Part shown: positions 8,146 to 15,845 of the stretch, piece by piece
Position numbering within the stretch: the stretch's first letter is position 1
How the letters are laid out: the number at the start of each line of letters is the position of its first letter
Origin: SXXH01 sp041165735
GTDB taxonomy: Bacteria; Planctomycetota; UBA1135; GCA-002686595
Direction: 5' to 3'
Length of the DNA: 36,953 nt
Assembly: GCA_046341775.1 (NCBI GenBank)
Contig: JBKDQQ010000029.1
Location: 1-36,953, forward strand
Translations under genes and position numbers: made by a program
The notes under the pieces: generated by a model
Told to the model about the DNA's origin: nothing
Database searches by the model: none
What the model saw: the letters and a program-made list of their open reading frames with translations, nothing else

Positions 8146-8826
8146 TCAGCCCGCCGCCGCGGCGCGCTTGTTGCGCAGCACGTGCAGCTCGATCGGCAGC
8201 AGCGTGCAACGGATCGTCTCGACATAGTCGAGGCCTGGTTCCTTCGCCACCAGCGCGCGCACCTGGTCGTTCTTGACGAACAAGGTGTTCATGGCGAGGT
8301 AGGCCGTCACCGGGTTGCCGCGCTCGGCCACCGCCTTGAGGAAGGGACGCACGGCGCGCATGCCGTCGTCGCCTCCGTCCCACTGGGCCGGACGCGACTC
8401 GATGCCGAGGTCCTTGCCCGCCGAGCTCGGCAGGTAGGGCGGATTGAAGGTCACCACGTCGAAGGGGACCTTGACGTTCGAGAACAGGTCGGAGTCGACC
8501 ACCTCGATGTCCGACTTGTTCAGCGCGATGTTGCGCCGCGACGAGGCCGCGAGCTCGGGGTTGAGGTCGGCGCAGGTGACCTTGCAGCCCGTCTTCTTCG
8601 CCAGCGAAAGGCCGATGACCGCGAACGATCCGGTGCCGAGGTCGAGCAGGTGGTTCTTCGGCCCGATGCGCTTCGACACCTCGCGCACCACGACGTGCGT
8701 CGAGATGTCGAAGTAGTAGTCCAGCGGCCCGAGCGCGGGGAAGTCGATGCCGAACAGCAGCTTGGCGATCGCCTTGGAGCGATAGACCTTCATCGCCGCC
8801 ATCTGCACCAACGACATTCCAGCCAT
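8146..8826 (-). CDS. Class I SAM-dependent methyltransferase with NPPY motif
   Basis: A 226-residue Rossmann-fold methyltransferase. Motif I is LLDLGTGSFAVIGLSLA (60-76), the acidic end of strand 2 is CADLNPE (85-91), and motif IV is FNPPYLPSS (127-135). NPPY marks enzymes that methylate an amide or exocyclic amine nitrogen (HemK/PrmC, TrmN6, RsmC-like), so a nitrogen acceptor is likely. About 55 N-terminal residues precede motif I and form no recognisable domain. A strong AGGAGG lies upstream of the ATG at 8826. It sits 20 bp downstream of the carbamoyltransferase on the same strand, so the two are probably cotranscribed; joint action on one metabolite or glycan is inference. It converges on recD2 with a 16-bp gap. 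Confidence 0.88.
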   Translation of the reverse strand: MAGMSLVQMAAMKVYRSKAIAKLLFGIDFPALGPLDYYFDISTHVVVREVSKRIGPKNHLLDLGTGSFAVIGLSLAKKTGCKVTCADLNPELAASSRRNIALNKSDIEVVDSDLFSNVKVPFDVVTFNPPYLPSSAGKDLGIESRPAQWDGGDDGMRAVRPFLKAVAERGNPVTAYLAMNTLFVKNDQVRALVAKEPGLDYVETIRCTLLPIELHVLRNKRAAAAG

Positions 8827-8846
8827 GGTTCCCTCCTCGCCTTTCC

Positions 8847-10595
8847 TCAGACCTTGGGCTTGACCAGCATGAAGCCGCCGATGACCAGCGCGTCCATCCC
8901 GGTCCCCATGTAGCAGCGCAGCGCCTCGATGGGCCGGCACACGATGGGCTCGTTGCGCACGTTGAACGACGTGTTCATCAGGATCGGCACGCCGGTCTTC
9001 CTGTGGAAGGCCTCGACGATGTCGTAGTAGCGCGGGTTGACGTCGCGCGTGATCGACTGCGGACGGCAGGTGCCGTCGACGTGGACGACCGCCGGGATGG
9101 CGGAGGCCTTCTCCGGACGCACCTGGAAGGCCTTCATCATGTAGCGCGACTCGCGCCCGTCGACGAACCACTCCGCCTCGCGGCCGGCGAGGATCACCGG
9201 CGCGAACGGGCGCCAGCCTTCGCGGAACTTCACGTTGGCGTTGACGATCTTGAGCATGTCGGGGTGGCGCGGATCGGCCATGATCGAGCGCGCGCCCAAG
9301 GCGCGCGCCCCGAACTCGTTGCGCCCCGTGTACAGGCCCACGACGTGCTTCGTGGCGAGCAGGTCGGCGATGCGGTCGATGTCGAGGCGCTCGTACGGCA
9401 CCTTGCAGACCTTCAAGTCGGCCTCGATCTGCGCGTCGTCGTACTCGGGTCCGTAGTACGCGTGCCGCAGCTGGAAGCGCGGATCGTCGCCGCCGATGCG
9501 CGCGCGCTCCATGGCGGCGCCCAGCGCGACGCCGGCGTCGTTCGAGGCCGGCAGCACGTACAAGTCGTCGACGACGCCGGACAGCAGGATGGCGCCGTTC
9601 ATCTTGCAGTTCATGCCCACGCCGCCGGACAGGCACAGCCGCTTCTTGCCCGTCAACCGCGTGGCGCGCCGCGCCATCTGGATCGCGCCCTTCTCGAGCA
9701 GGTCCTGCGCGTGCCAGGCGATGTTCCGGTGGCGGTCGGTGATCTCGCCGTTCTTGGCGCGCGGCTCGCCGAACAGCTCGACCAGCGCGTCGCTGAAGGC
9801 GTAGCCGAAGCTGTGCGGCCCGTCGATCGTGTAGCGCGAGTTGACCTGGTACGACTCCTCGCCGACGCGGAAGACCTGGTCGAAGAGCTTCTGCAACGCC
9901 GGATCGGGACCGCCGTAGGCCGCCAATCCCATCAGCTTGCCTTCCTGGCTGTAGATGTCGAAGCCGCAGAACTCGGTGAACGCCGCGTAGAACTCGCCCA
10001 GCGAGTTCGGGAAGGAGATCTTCTCGAGGCGGCGGATGTCGAGGCCGCGACCGTCCCAGATGGTGGTCGACTCGGTCTCGCCGCTGCCGTCGACGATCAG
10101 GATCGCCGCGTCGTCCCAGCCCGAGCTGTAGAACACGCTCGCCGCGTGCGCGCGGTGGTGCGGCACGTAGGCGACCTTCGGGATGCGGCCCGGGATGCGC
10201 CCGAAGCGGATGTGCTGGCGGATGAGCTTCTCGAGGAACGGCGGCGTGAACTGCAGGGTCGTCAGCACGCGGTCCTGCGTCAGGTCCACGCGTCCGATGC
10301 GCGGCTCCTTGGGCCAGCCGAGGCGCGCGAAGCCGCCGACGACCGACTTGAGCCCGTACTTGACGAGGTTGAAGGTGTACGGCCAGGGCGCGCACGGGTA
10401 CGCGATCTCGTCGACGTCCTCGAGCGACAACTTGGCGTGGTCGAGCGCGGCCTTGATGCTCTCGACGGGGAAGCCGTCGCGTTGCGCCTTGACGCGATTG
10501 ACCTTCTCCTCCTCGATGAAGAAGTCGAGGCGCCCGTCGACGACCAGCGCCGCCGCGTGGTTGTAGTAGAAGGCCTGCAGCCCGAGGACGTTCAT
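8847..10595 (-). CDS. Carbamoyltransferase (NodU/CmcH family)
   Basis: A 582-residue enzyme of the two-domain carbamoyltransferase family (NodU, CmcH, TobZ type), which uses carbamoyl phosphate and ATP to O-carbamoylate a sugar or natural product. The N-terminal Kae1/TsaD-like domain (1-360) has the metal-binding VPHHRAHAASVF (145-155), VDGSGETES (168-176) and LSGGVGMNCKMNG (322-334). The C-terminal YrdC-like half has the family signature, here NEFGARALGARSIMADPR (426-443), then NTSFNVRNEPIVC (541-553). The usual form is MEFGPRALGNRS, so the Pro and Asn positions are both Ala here. The start at 10595 follows MNVLGLQAFYYNHAAALV, a typical N-terminus. A GGAGG Shine-Dalgarno lies 9 nt upstream, inside a small hairpin. 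Acceptor unknown; surface polysaccharide or lipid is a guess. Confidence 0.93.
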   Translation of the reverse strand: MNVLGLQAFYYNHAAALVVDGRLDFFIEEEKVNRVKAQRDGFPVESIKAALDHAKLSLEDVDEIAYPCAPWPYTFNLVKYGLKSVVGGFARLGWPKEPRIGRVDLTQDRVLTTLQFTPPFLEKLIRQHIRFGRIPGRIPKVAYVPHHRAHAASVFYSSGWDDAAILIVDGSGETESTTIWDGRGLDIRRLEKISFPNSLGEFYAAFTEFCGFDIYSQEGKLMGLAAYGGPDPALQKLFDQVFRVGEESYQVNSRYTIDGPHSFGYAFSDALVELFGEPRAKNGEITDRHRNIAWHAQDLLEKGAIQMARRATRLTGKKRLCLSGGVGMNCKMNGAILLSGVVDDLYVLPASNDAGVALGAAMERARIGGDDPRFQLRHAYYGPEYDDAQIEADLKVCKVPYERLDIDRIADLLATKHVVGLYTGRNEFGARALGARSIMADPRHPDMLKIVNANVKFREGWRPFAPVILAGREAEWFVDGRESRYMMKAFQVRPEKASAIPAVVHVDGTCRPQSITRDVNPRYYDIVEAFHRKTGVPILMNTSFNVRNEPIVCRPIEALRCYMGTGMDALVIGGFMLVKPKV

Positions 10596-10600
10596 GTGCG

Positions 10601-10616
10601 CGCGCCTCCAGGCGCG
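10601..10616 (-). promoter_or_regulatory. Stem-loop holding the carbamoyltransferase ribosome binding site
   Basis: In the mRNA CGCGCC pairs with GGCGCG around a UGGA tetraloop, ending 5 nt before the AUG at 10595. The GGAGG that would serve as Shine-Dalgarno lies in the loop and the start of the 3' arm, 9 nt from the AUG. The 6-bp all-GC stem could limit ribosome access. Whether it is regulated is unknown. Confidence 0.4.
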
Positions 10617-10778
10617 GACGGCCGGAGGGTGGTCGGGTGGGGAGTGTGGTACATGGCCTTGGGCTTGGGCCCCGCGGCTTGGCGGGATCGGCAAGATCGG
10701 CAGCCGACTGGAGCGGGATCCTCGCGCCCGCGCGCGACCTTGGACGCCGCCGACGCGGACCGCCTGGCCCACCGCCGG

Positions 10779-10807
10779 ATTATGCCGACCTAAGTTAAGA
10801 TCAGCAA
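10779..10807 (-). promoter_or_regulatory. Candidate promoter for carbamoyltransferase-methyltransferase
   Basis: On the minus strand TTGCTG (10802-10807) and CATAAT (10779-10784; 5 of 6 matches) are 17 nt apart, in a conspicuously AT-rich patch of an otherwise GC-rich gap. Transcription would start near 10772, leaving a leader of about 175 nt before the AUG at 10595. The patch abuts the rarA stop codon (10813-10815), and an imperfect CCTAA/TTAGG repeat spans it. Confidence 0.45.
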
Positions 10808-10812
10808 GGGCT

Positions 10813-12162
10813 TTAGGTTGCAGTCTCGCGCGGCGGCTGGGGCCCGCCCCCGGACTCGCCCTTCTGGCGCGCCCACCACTCGAGCCGCTTGGCGATCTCC
10901 TTCTCGAAGCCGAACGGTCCCGGCTCGTAGAAGCGCGCGCCTTGCAACTCGTCGGGGAGGTACTCCTGCGCGCAGTAGCCCGTCTCGGAATCATGCGCGT
11001 AGCGATACCCGGCGCCGTGGCCGAGCTCCTTCATCAACCGCGTCGGCGCGTTGCGGACGTGGAGCGGCACCGGCGCGCCGGCGCTCTCGCGCGCGGCCTG
11101 CAAGGCGGCGTCGAGCGCGAGCTTGACGCGGTTGCTCTTCGGCGCGGTGGCGAGGTAGACGATCAACTGCGCCAGCGGCAGGTAGCCCTCGGGCGCGCCG
11201 AGCATGTGGTAGGCCTCGCGCGCCGCCACCGCCTGGTGCAAGGCCTGCGGATCGGCGAGGCCGATGTCCTCGCTCGCCATGGCGGTGGCGCGACGGAAGA
11301 GCACCATCGGATCCTCGCCGCCCTCGACGAGGCGCGCCGCCCAGTACAGAGCACCTTGCGGATCGCTGCCGCGCAGCGACTTGTGGAAGGCGCTGAGCTG
11401 GTCGAAGTGCACGTCGCCGGACTTGTCGGACCGCTGGACGCGCAGTTGCAGCGCCTCGCGCGCCGCATCGAGCGCGATGCGCCCGCCCGGCGCGACGATG
11501 TGGCCCGCGGCCTCGAGCGCGACGAGCGAGCGGCGCGCGTCGCCGTCCACCGCCTGCGCGAGGAAGGCCAAGGCGTCGTCGTCGATCGACAGCTCGCGCG
11601 CGCCGAGTCCGCGCTCGCGGTCGGCGAGCGCGCGCCGCAGCACCTCGGCGATCTCGTCGGGCGCGAGCGACTTGAGCACCAGCACGCGCGCGCGCGACAG
11701 GAGGGCGCCGTTCACCTCGAACGAAGGATTCTCGGTCGTCGCACCGACGAGCACGACCAGGCCCTCCTCCACCGCCGGCAGCAGCGCGTCTTGCTGGCCC
11801 TTGTTCAGGCGGTGGATCTCGTCGACGAAGAGCAGCGTGCCAAGGCCGCCCATCTGGCGGTGCTCGCGCGCCGCCTCGAAGATCTGGCGCAGGCGCGGAA
11901 CGCCTTCGCCGACGGCGCTGAAGGGCTCGAAGCGGCTCTTCGAACGTTGCGCGATCAAGCGCGCCAAGGTCGTCTTGCCCGTGCCGGGAGGCCCCCACAG
12001 GATCAACGATCCGGCGCGGCCTTCGTCGATGGCGCGGCGCAGCGGCTTGTCCGGAGCGAGCAGGTGCGATTGGCCGACGTACTCGTCGAGCGTGCGGGGC
12101 CGCATGCGCGCCGCGAGCGGCGCGGTGGAGCCGCCCGCGAGCGAGAACAAGGTGTCAGCCAT
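10813..12162 (-). CDS. rarA: Replication-associated recombination protein A (RarA/MgsA)
   Basis: A 449-residue clamp-loader-like AAA+ ATPase acting at stalled replication forks. Walker A is GPPGTGKTT (57-65), Walker B LFVDEIHRLN (111-120), and sensor 1 ATTENPSFEVN (141-151), a near-diagnostic RarA string. Further hallmarks are the SDKSGDVHFDQLSAFHKSLRGSDP region, YWAARLVEGGEDP, and the C-terminal YRYAHD. Length is standard for the family. The ATG at 12162 has GGAGGG 8 nt upstream and gives the typical short N-terminus leading to RPRTLDEYVGQ. It overlaps the end of the upstream RNA methyltransferase gene by 8 bp, so the two are cotranscribed and probably translationally coupled. Confidence 0.96.
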   Translation of the reverse strand: MADTLFSLAGGSTAPLAARMRPRTLDEYVGQSHLLAPDKPLRRAIDEGRAGSLILWGPPGTGKTTLARLIAQRSKSRFEPFSAVGEGVPRLRQIFEAAREHRQMGGLGTLLFVDEIHRLNKGQQDALLPAVEEGLVVLVGATTENPSFEVNGALLSRARVLVLKSLAPDEIAEVLRRALADRERGLGARELSIDDDALAFLAQAVDGDARRSLVALEAAGHIVAPGGRIALDAAREALQLRVQRSDKSGDVHFDQLSAFHKSLRGSDPQGALYWAARLVEGGEDPMVLFRRATAMASEDIGLADPQALHQAVAAREAYHMLGAPEGYLPLAQLIVYLATAPKSNRVKLALDAALQAARESAGAPVPLHVRNAPTRLMKELGHGAGYRYAHDSETGYCAQEYLPDELQGARFYEPGPFGFEKEIAKRLEWWARQKGESGGGPQPPRETAT

Positions 12163-12943
12163 CGCGCGCGCCCTCCGCGCCGGTGCGGCGCGCCGCGAAG
12201 ACCAGCACGGCGGCGGCGACCGCGACATTGAGCGACTCGACACAACTGTCCAGCGGGATGGTCGTTGCGCGGCTGGGCGCGCCCAGGTCCGGCAGTTCGC
12301 CGGTCTCCCCGCTCAACCACAGCGCGACGGGGCCGCGCCAATCGAGCTCCCGCGGATCGTCGCCACCACGCGTGGCCGCGACCACCAGGCGCCAACCGAG
12401 GCGGACGAGTTCCTGCGCCGCGGCCGCGGGCTCCACGCGATCGCGCACGGGCAGGCGCAGCAACGAACCCATCGAGCCGCGCAGCGCCTTGCCTCGCCAG
12501 GGAGAAGCCCCGCCCTTCGCCACCACGAGTCCGCACGCGCCGAAGGCCTCGGCCGAGCGCGCGATGGCGCCGAGGTTGCCGGGGTCGGAGACGCCCGCCA
12601 CGCACACGAGCAGGCTGCGCGCTCCGCGCGGCAGGTCCTCGAGCTCGACCTGCGCGGGTTGGCGCGCCAAGGCGGCGACGCCCGGCGGCGCCTCGAGTTC
12701 TGAGAGCCTGGCCAGCAAGGCGTCGTCGACGAGCCGCACGGGGCATGGAGCGAAGGATGCGGCCTCCGCGGCGCGCGATGCGGCGAGCAGCACGCACTCG
12801 AGCTCGACTTCGGCTTGCAGCGCGTCGCGCACGAGCCGCTCACCCTCGAGCGCGAGCACGCCGGCTTCGCGCCCCGCCACCGCGGCCGCGTAGCGCTTGA
12901 CCAGCGGGTTCTCGCGCGAATGGATGGCCTCCATCGAGTGCAT
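12155..12943 (-). CDS. SpoU-family RNA 2'-O-methyltransferase (TrmH/RlmB-like)
   Basis: A 262-residue protein with an N-terminal substrate-binding domain (NPLVKRYAAAVAGREAGVLALEGERLV) and a C-terminal SPOUT knot domain. Motif 1 is DPGNLGAIARSAEAFG (120-135), with the catalytic-type Arg129. Motif 3 is IPLDSCVESLNVAVAAAV (229-246). Motif 2, normally LVFGNEGxG, reads LWLSGETGELPD and is altered but recognisable. It should 2'-O-methylate rRNA or tRNA with SAM; the target cannot be told. The start may be the ATG at 12943 or the in-frame one at 12934; GAGG is badly placed for the first and about 11 nt from the second. The end overlaps rarA by 8 bp. It is divergent from the ThuA-like gene with only 27 bp between start codons. 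Confidence 0.9.
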   Translation of the reverse strand: MHSMEAIHSRENPLVKRYAAAVAGREAGVLALEGERLVRDALQAEVELECVLLAASRAAEAASFAPCPVRLVDDALLARLSELEAPPGVAALARQPAQVELEDLPRGARSLLVCVAGVSDPGNLGAIARSAEAFGACGLVVAKGGASPWRGKALRGSMGSLLRLPVRDRVEPAAAAQELVRLGWRLVVAATRGGDDPRELDWRGPVALWLSGETGELPDLGAPSRATTIPLDSCVESLNVAVAAAVLVFAARRTGAEGARDG

Positions 12944-12952
12944 CGCCTCGTC

Positions 12953-12962
12953 GTTGTACCAT
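12953..12962. promoter_or_regulatory. Overlapping divergent -10-like boxes
   Basis: The 27-bp gap between two divergent start codons holds two overlapping AT-rich hexamers. On the plus strand TACCAT (12957-12962) ends 8 nt before the ThuA-like ATG at 12971. On the minus strand TACAAC (12953-12958) ends 9 nt before the methyltransferase ATG at 12943. No room exists for leaders, so both mRNAs would be leaderless or nearly so, and the two promoters would compete. Confidence 0.4.
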
Positions 12963-12970
12963 CGCGGGCG

Positions 12971-13879
12971 ATGCAGCCGCTCGATCGCCGCCAGTTCCAC
13001 CTGCTCGGCGCGGCCTTGGCCTCCACCGGCGCCTGGCGCGCCACCGCCACGCGCGCCGTCGCTCCCGCCGGCGCCGACGCCTCCTCCTCGGATCCCGCCC
13101 CGAGGAAGCGCGTGGCCTTCCTGCTCGGCGACCACGAGTACTCCTCGGAGCGCACGCTGCCCTTGTTCGCCGCCGAGTTCGGGCGCGCCTTCGGCCACGA
13201 CACGATCGTCCTGCGCTCGTTCCCCGACCAACACGCGGAGGAGGACATCCCGGGGTTGGAATGGCTCGAGGCGTGCGACGCTGCCGTCTTCTACCTGCGT
13301 TGGCGGCGCCTGCCTCCCGCGCAACTGGCCCGCATCCGGTCCTTCCTCGAATCCGGCAAGGGCGTCGTCGGACTGCGCACGACGACGCACGCGTTCAACT
13401 ACCCGAGCGGCCACGAGAGCGAGCGCTGGAACTCCTTCGGGCAGTTCGCCTTCGGCGCGCCGCCCGGCTGGGGCGCCGGCGGCCACACGCACTACGGCCA
13501 TTCGAGCCGCACCAAGGTCGAGTTGGCGGATGGAGTCGAACACGAAGTGCTGCGCGGCGTCGCGCCGTTCGAAGCGCGCTCGTGGCTCTACCACGTGGTG
13601 CCCGATCATCCGTCGCCCGGGGCGACTCGACTCGCGACGGGCACGAGCATCGAGCCCGAGCACGGTCCCGCCGCGCCCAACCCGGTGGCATGGACCTGGA
13701 CGAACGAGTGGAAGGGCCGCGCGTTCTTCACCACGCTCGGCCATCCGGAGGACTTCCGCGCCGCCTCGATGCAGCGCCTGCTCGCCAACGGCGTGCTGTG
13801 GAGCCTCGGTCTCGCCGTCCCCGCGGACTGGAACGGCCCGTGGGCCATCGACGTCCCCTACCGGGGCATGGCGCGATGA
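12971..13879 (+). CDS. ThuA-like domain protein, Tat-exported
   Basis: A 302-residue protein. The N-terminus has a twin-arginine signal (DRRQFHLLGAALA at residues 5-17, then an Ala-rich stretch), so it is probably exported folded. The mature part has the ThuA glutamine-amidotransferase-like fold: RVAFLLGDHEYSSERTLP at 47-64, ESGKGVVGLRTTTHAF (127-142), and the C-terminal FFTTLGHPEDFR with LLANGVLWSLG (252-280). ThuA-like proteins are linked to sugar use; many planctomycete members are secreted, with unproven enzyme activity. The ATG at 12971 is chosen because it directly precedes the twin-arginine signal. The stop overlaps the rsgA start as ATGA. Confidence 0.85.
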   Translation: MQPLDRRQFHLLGAALASTGAWRATATRAVAPAGADASSSDPAPRKRVAFLLGDHEYSSERTLPLFAAEFGRAFGHDTIVLRSFPDQHAEEDIPGLEWLEACDAAVFYLRWRRLPPAQLARIRSFLESGKGVVGLRTTTHAFNYPSGHESERWNSFGQFAFGAPPGWGAGGHTHYGHSSRTKVELADGVEHEVLRGVAPFEARSWLYHVVPDHPSPGATRLATGTSIEPEHGPAAPNPVAWTWTNEWKGRAFFTTLGHPEDFRAASMQRLLANGVLWSLGLAVPADWNGPWAIDVPYRGMAR

Positions 13880-14838
13880 GCGCGACGAAGACCGGCGTCG
13901 TCGTGCGCACCGACGCCAAGTTCGTGCATGTCGAGGTCGAGGGCGCCGTGCTGCAATCGGCGCCCCGCGGCGCGCTCTACGGCCAGGACGACGCGCGCCG
14001 CGAGCAGAAGAACCCGGTGGCGGTGGGCGACGAGGTGGAAGTCGACGCGAGCACGACGCCCGCCGGGTTGGAGCGCGTGCTGCCGCGCCGCAACACGCTG
14101 TCGCGCATCGCCTCGTCGCACGATCCGCGCGAGCAGGTCCTCGCCGCGAACGTCGACCAGGTGGTCGTGGTGGGCTCGCTGAAGAAGCCCAAGTTCAGCT
14201 CGAACCGCACGGATCGCATCCTCGCGACATGCGTGTGGCAGCACCTGCCGCCCGTGGTCGTGCTGAACAAGATCGACCTCGTCGACGAGGACGAGCTCGA
14301 CGCGATCCGCGACACCTACGAGCAGATCCCGGTGCGCGTGCTGGCGACTTCCGCGCTCGACGGTCGCGGGATCGAGGAGCTGCGCGAGCTCCTGCGCGGC
14401 AGGACGAGCGTGCTCTACGGCGCCTCCGGCGCGGGCAAGTCCAGCCTGCTCAACGCGCTGCAACCGGGGCTGCGACTGAAGGTCGGCAAGATCAGCAAGT
14501 TCTGGGACCAGGGCAAGCACACGACGACGCACTCGCAGCTCCTGCGATTGGAGTTCGGCGCCGCCGTGATCGACACGCCCGGGATCCGCGTGTTCCGGCC
14601 CTACGGCGTGCCGCTTGCCAACCTGCGCGACCTCTTCCCCGAGTTCCAGCGCCACAGTCCGCGCTGCAAGTACCCCGACTGCAGCCACGACCACGAACCC
14701 GACTGCGCCGTGTTCGACGCGGTGGAGGACGGCGACATCCCCGCCAGCCGCTACGCGAGCTTCGTCGAGATGCTCGACGAGGCGCGCGGCGCGGGCCCGG
14801 AGGTCGAGGACGTCGAGGGCGAGCCGCTCGAGGAATGA
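13876..14838 (+). CDS. rsgA: Ribosome small subunit-dependent GTPase A
   Basis: A 320-residue circularly permuted GTPase that assists late 30S assembly. An N-terminal OB-like domain (1-75) is followed by the G domain in permuted order: G4 NKID (131-134) before G1 GASGAGKSS (182-190) and G3 DTPG (233-236). The C-terminal zinc-binding motif is Cys264, Cys269, His271 and Cys277 (KYPDCSHDHEPDC). The KHTTTHSQLL switch segment at 214-223 is also typical. The last residues are an acidic tail. The ATG at 13876 overlaps the ThuA-like stop by 4 bp, so translation is probably coupled although the functions look unrelated. Confidence 0.97.
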   Translation: MSATKTGVVVRTDAKFVHVEVEGAVLQSAPRGALYGQDDARREQKNPVAVGDEVEVDASTTPAGLERVLPRRNTLSRIASSHDPREQVLAANVDQVVVVGSLKKPKFSSNRTDRILATCVWQHLPPVVVLNKIDLVDEDELDAIRDTYEQIPVRVLATSALDGRGIEELRELLRGRTSVLYGASGAGKSSLLNALQPGLRLKVGKISKFWDQGKHTTTHSQLLRLEFGAAVIDTPGIRVFRPYGVPLANLRDLFPEFQRHSPRCKYPDCSHDHEPDCAVFDAVEDGDIPASRYASFVEMLDEARGAGPEVEDVEGEPLEE

Positions 14839-14859
14839 GAGGCGCGCACCCGGCGCCTC
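14839..14859. terminator. Candidate bidirectional hairpin between convergent genes
   Basis: GAGGCGC (14839-14845) and GCGCCTC (14853-14859) form a perfect 7-bp stem with a 7-nt loop, starting at the base after the rsgA stop and reaching into the stop codon of the convergent DUF2752 gene. The placement suits a shared terminator. No T-tract is present on either side. Confidence 0.4.
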
Positions 14860-15322
14860 ACAGCGAACTCCACTTCCAGATCCAGCCGAACAAGGCCAGC
14901 GCGCCCACGCACAGCAGCAGCCAGCGGGTCGAGAGCCGCGACAACGCCGCGGCGCAATCGCCGCCACGCCACGAGACGGACAGCATCCACGCCGCCGACA
15001 GCGGGATGGCCGCGGCCACGAACAACCCGAAGGGCTGCACGAGGAAGCTGCGCGCGAAGTCGAAGCGCGCCGCGTGCGCCACCGAGGTGGTCACGCCGCA
15101 ACCCGGGCAGGGAACTCCGAACCAATCGATCGCGCGACACGCCGCGAGCCCCAGCTGCTCGTGCGTGCCGTACCCGCGCGCGTCGGGCGTGGCGCGCAGC
15201 CCGAGCCACACCTCGACGAAGAGCGCCGCCAGCACTAGCGCGAGGACGACCCAGTGCTCGGCACCGCGTCGTCCTCGTGCCCGGTCCCCTTCGGGAGCCG
15301 GTCGCGCCTGGAGCTCGTCCAT
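14858..15322 (-). CDS. DUF2752 membrane protein
   Basis: A 154-residue small membrane protein with three likely spans (about 23-42, 95-116 and 133-149). The DUF2752 signature is clear: FGVPCPGCGVTTSVAHAARFDFARSF with Cys72 and Cys75, followed by LVQPFG. Function of the family is unknown. The N-terminal 22 residues are charged and cytoplasmic. The ATG at 15322 lies only 6 nt after a TAGAAT hexamer and has no Shine-Dalgarno. The preceding gene ends 19 bp upstream on the same strand. Confidence 0.85.
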   Translation of the reverse strand: MDELQARPAPEGDRARGRRGAEHWVVLALVLAALFVEVWLGLRATPDARGYGTHEQLGLAACRAIDWFGVPCPGCGVTTSVAHAARFDFARSFLVQPFGLFVAAAIPLSAAWMLSVSWRGGDCAAALSRLSTRWLLLCVGALALFGWIWKWSSL

Positions 15323-15328
15323 GCGCGC

Positions 15329-15334
15329 ATTCTA
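15329..15334 (-). promoter_or_regulatory. Candidate -10 box for the DUF2752 gene
   Basis: The minus strand reads TAGAAT (5 of 6 matches to TATAAT), then six bases, then the ATG at 15322. Initiation about 7 nt downstream would fall on the start codon, giving a leaderless mRNA. The -35 region would lie inside the end of the upstream gene. Confidence 0.4.
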
Positions 15335-15341
15335 GTCGCGC

Positions 15342-15845
15342 TCAGTTGAAGTCGTACACGTACGACAGGCGCAGCTTGTTCAGGATGGCGTAGGGCAGCT
15401 TGCCCAGCAGCTTCAAGTCCGGGTCGCCGCGGTCGTTGAACCCGCGCAAGACCGGGTTGCGCATGGTGAAGAAGCGCCGCGTCGTGCGGTCGTCGGCCTC
15501 GTAGGAGCTCGGCCGCACCTCGCCGCCCAGCTCGACGTTGAGGTTGCCCGTGTAGAACACGCGCACGCGGTGCGTCGCCTGGTTCTTGGCGAGTTCGCGC
15601 GCCGCGGCGTCGCCGCCCGAGTCGAGGAACTCGTGGGCCAGCAGGATCTCGTCCACGTTGACGTGCAGGAGCGGCGTGTTGATCCGCTCGCAGGTGTTCA
15701 GGTCGACGAGCGTCGCGTCGCGCACCTTGACGAAGTAGCGCCGCGTCTCGTCGAGCACCTGCGACAGGCGCGTGTACTTGTTCTCGATGTTGCCCTTGAT
15801 GAGGAACGAATCCGTCAGGAGCACATCGGAGACGATGGTGAGCAT
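15342..15845 (-). CDS. Conserved-looking protein of unknown function (167 aa)
   Basis: A 167-residue soluble protein. The N-terminal half looks like a small beta-rich domain (FLIKGNIENKYTRLSQVLDE, YFVKVRDATLVDL, then INTPLLHVNVDEILLAHEFLD), a type I associate with small uncharacterised planctomycete proteins but cannot name safely. The C-terminal half (95-167) has further strands and basic patches. No signal peptide or membrane span. AAGGA lies a few nt before the ATG at 15845. The gene starts 31 bp inside the 3' end of folC, in another frame, so expression is probably tied to folC. It could bind nucleic acid or act as a regulator, but nothing in the sequence proves this. Confidence 0.75.
   Translation of the reverse strand: MLTIVSDVLLTDSFLIKGNIENKYTRLSQVLDETRRYFVKVRDATLVDLNTCERINTPLLHVNVDEILLAHEFLDSGGDAAARELAKNQATHRVRVFYTGNLNVELGGEVRPSSYEADDRTTRRFFTMRNPVLRGFNDRGDPDLKLLGKLPYAILNKLRLSYVYDFN

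Noticed and set aside
5967..8225. 752-codon open frame antisense to the RecD2-like gene
   Set aside because: It is a GC-rich shadow: Arg/His/Ala-rich, no motifs, and opposite a gene with all helicase motifs.
9003..10793. 596-codon open frame antisense to the carbamoyltransferase
   Set aside because: Low-complexity shadow composition; the opposite strand has the full family signature.
12155..13744. Extending the SpoU methyltransferase upstream to 529 residues
   Set aside because: The extension lies antisense to the ThuA-like gene and has shadow composition.
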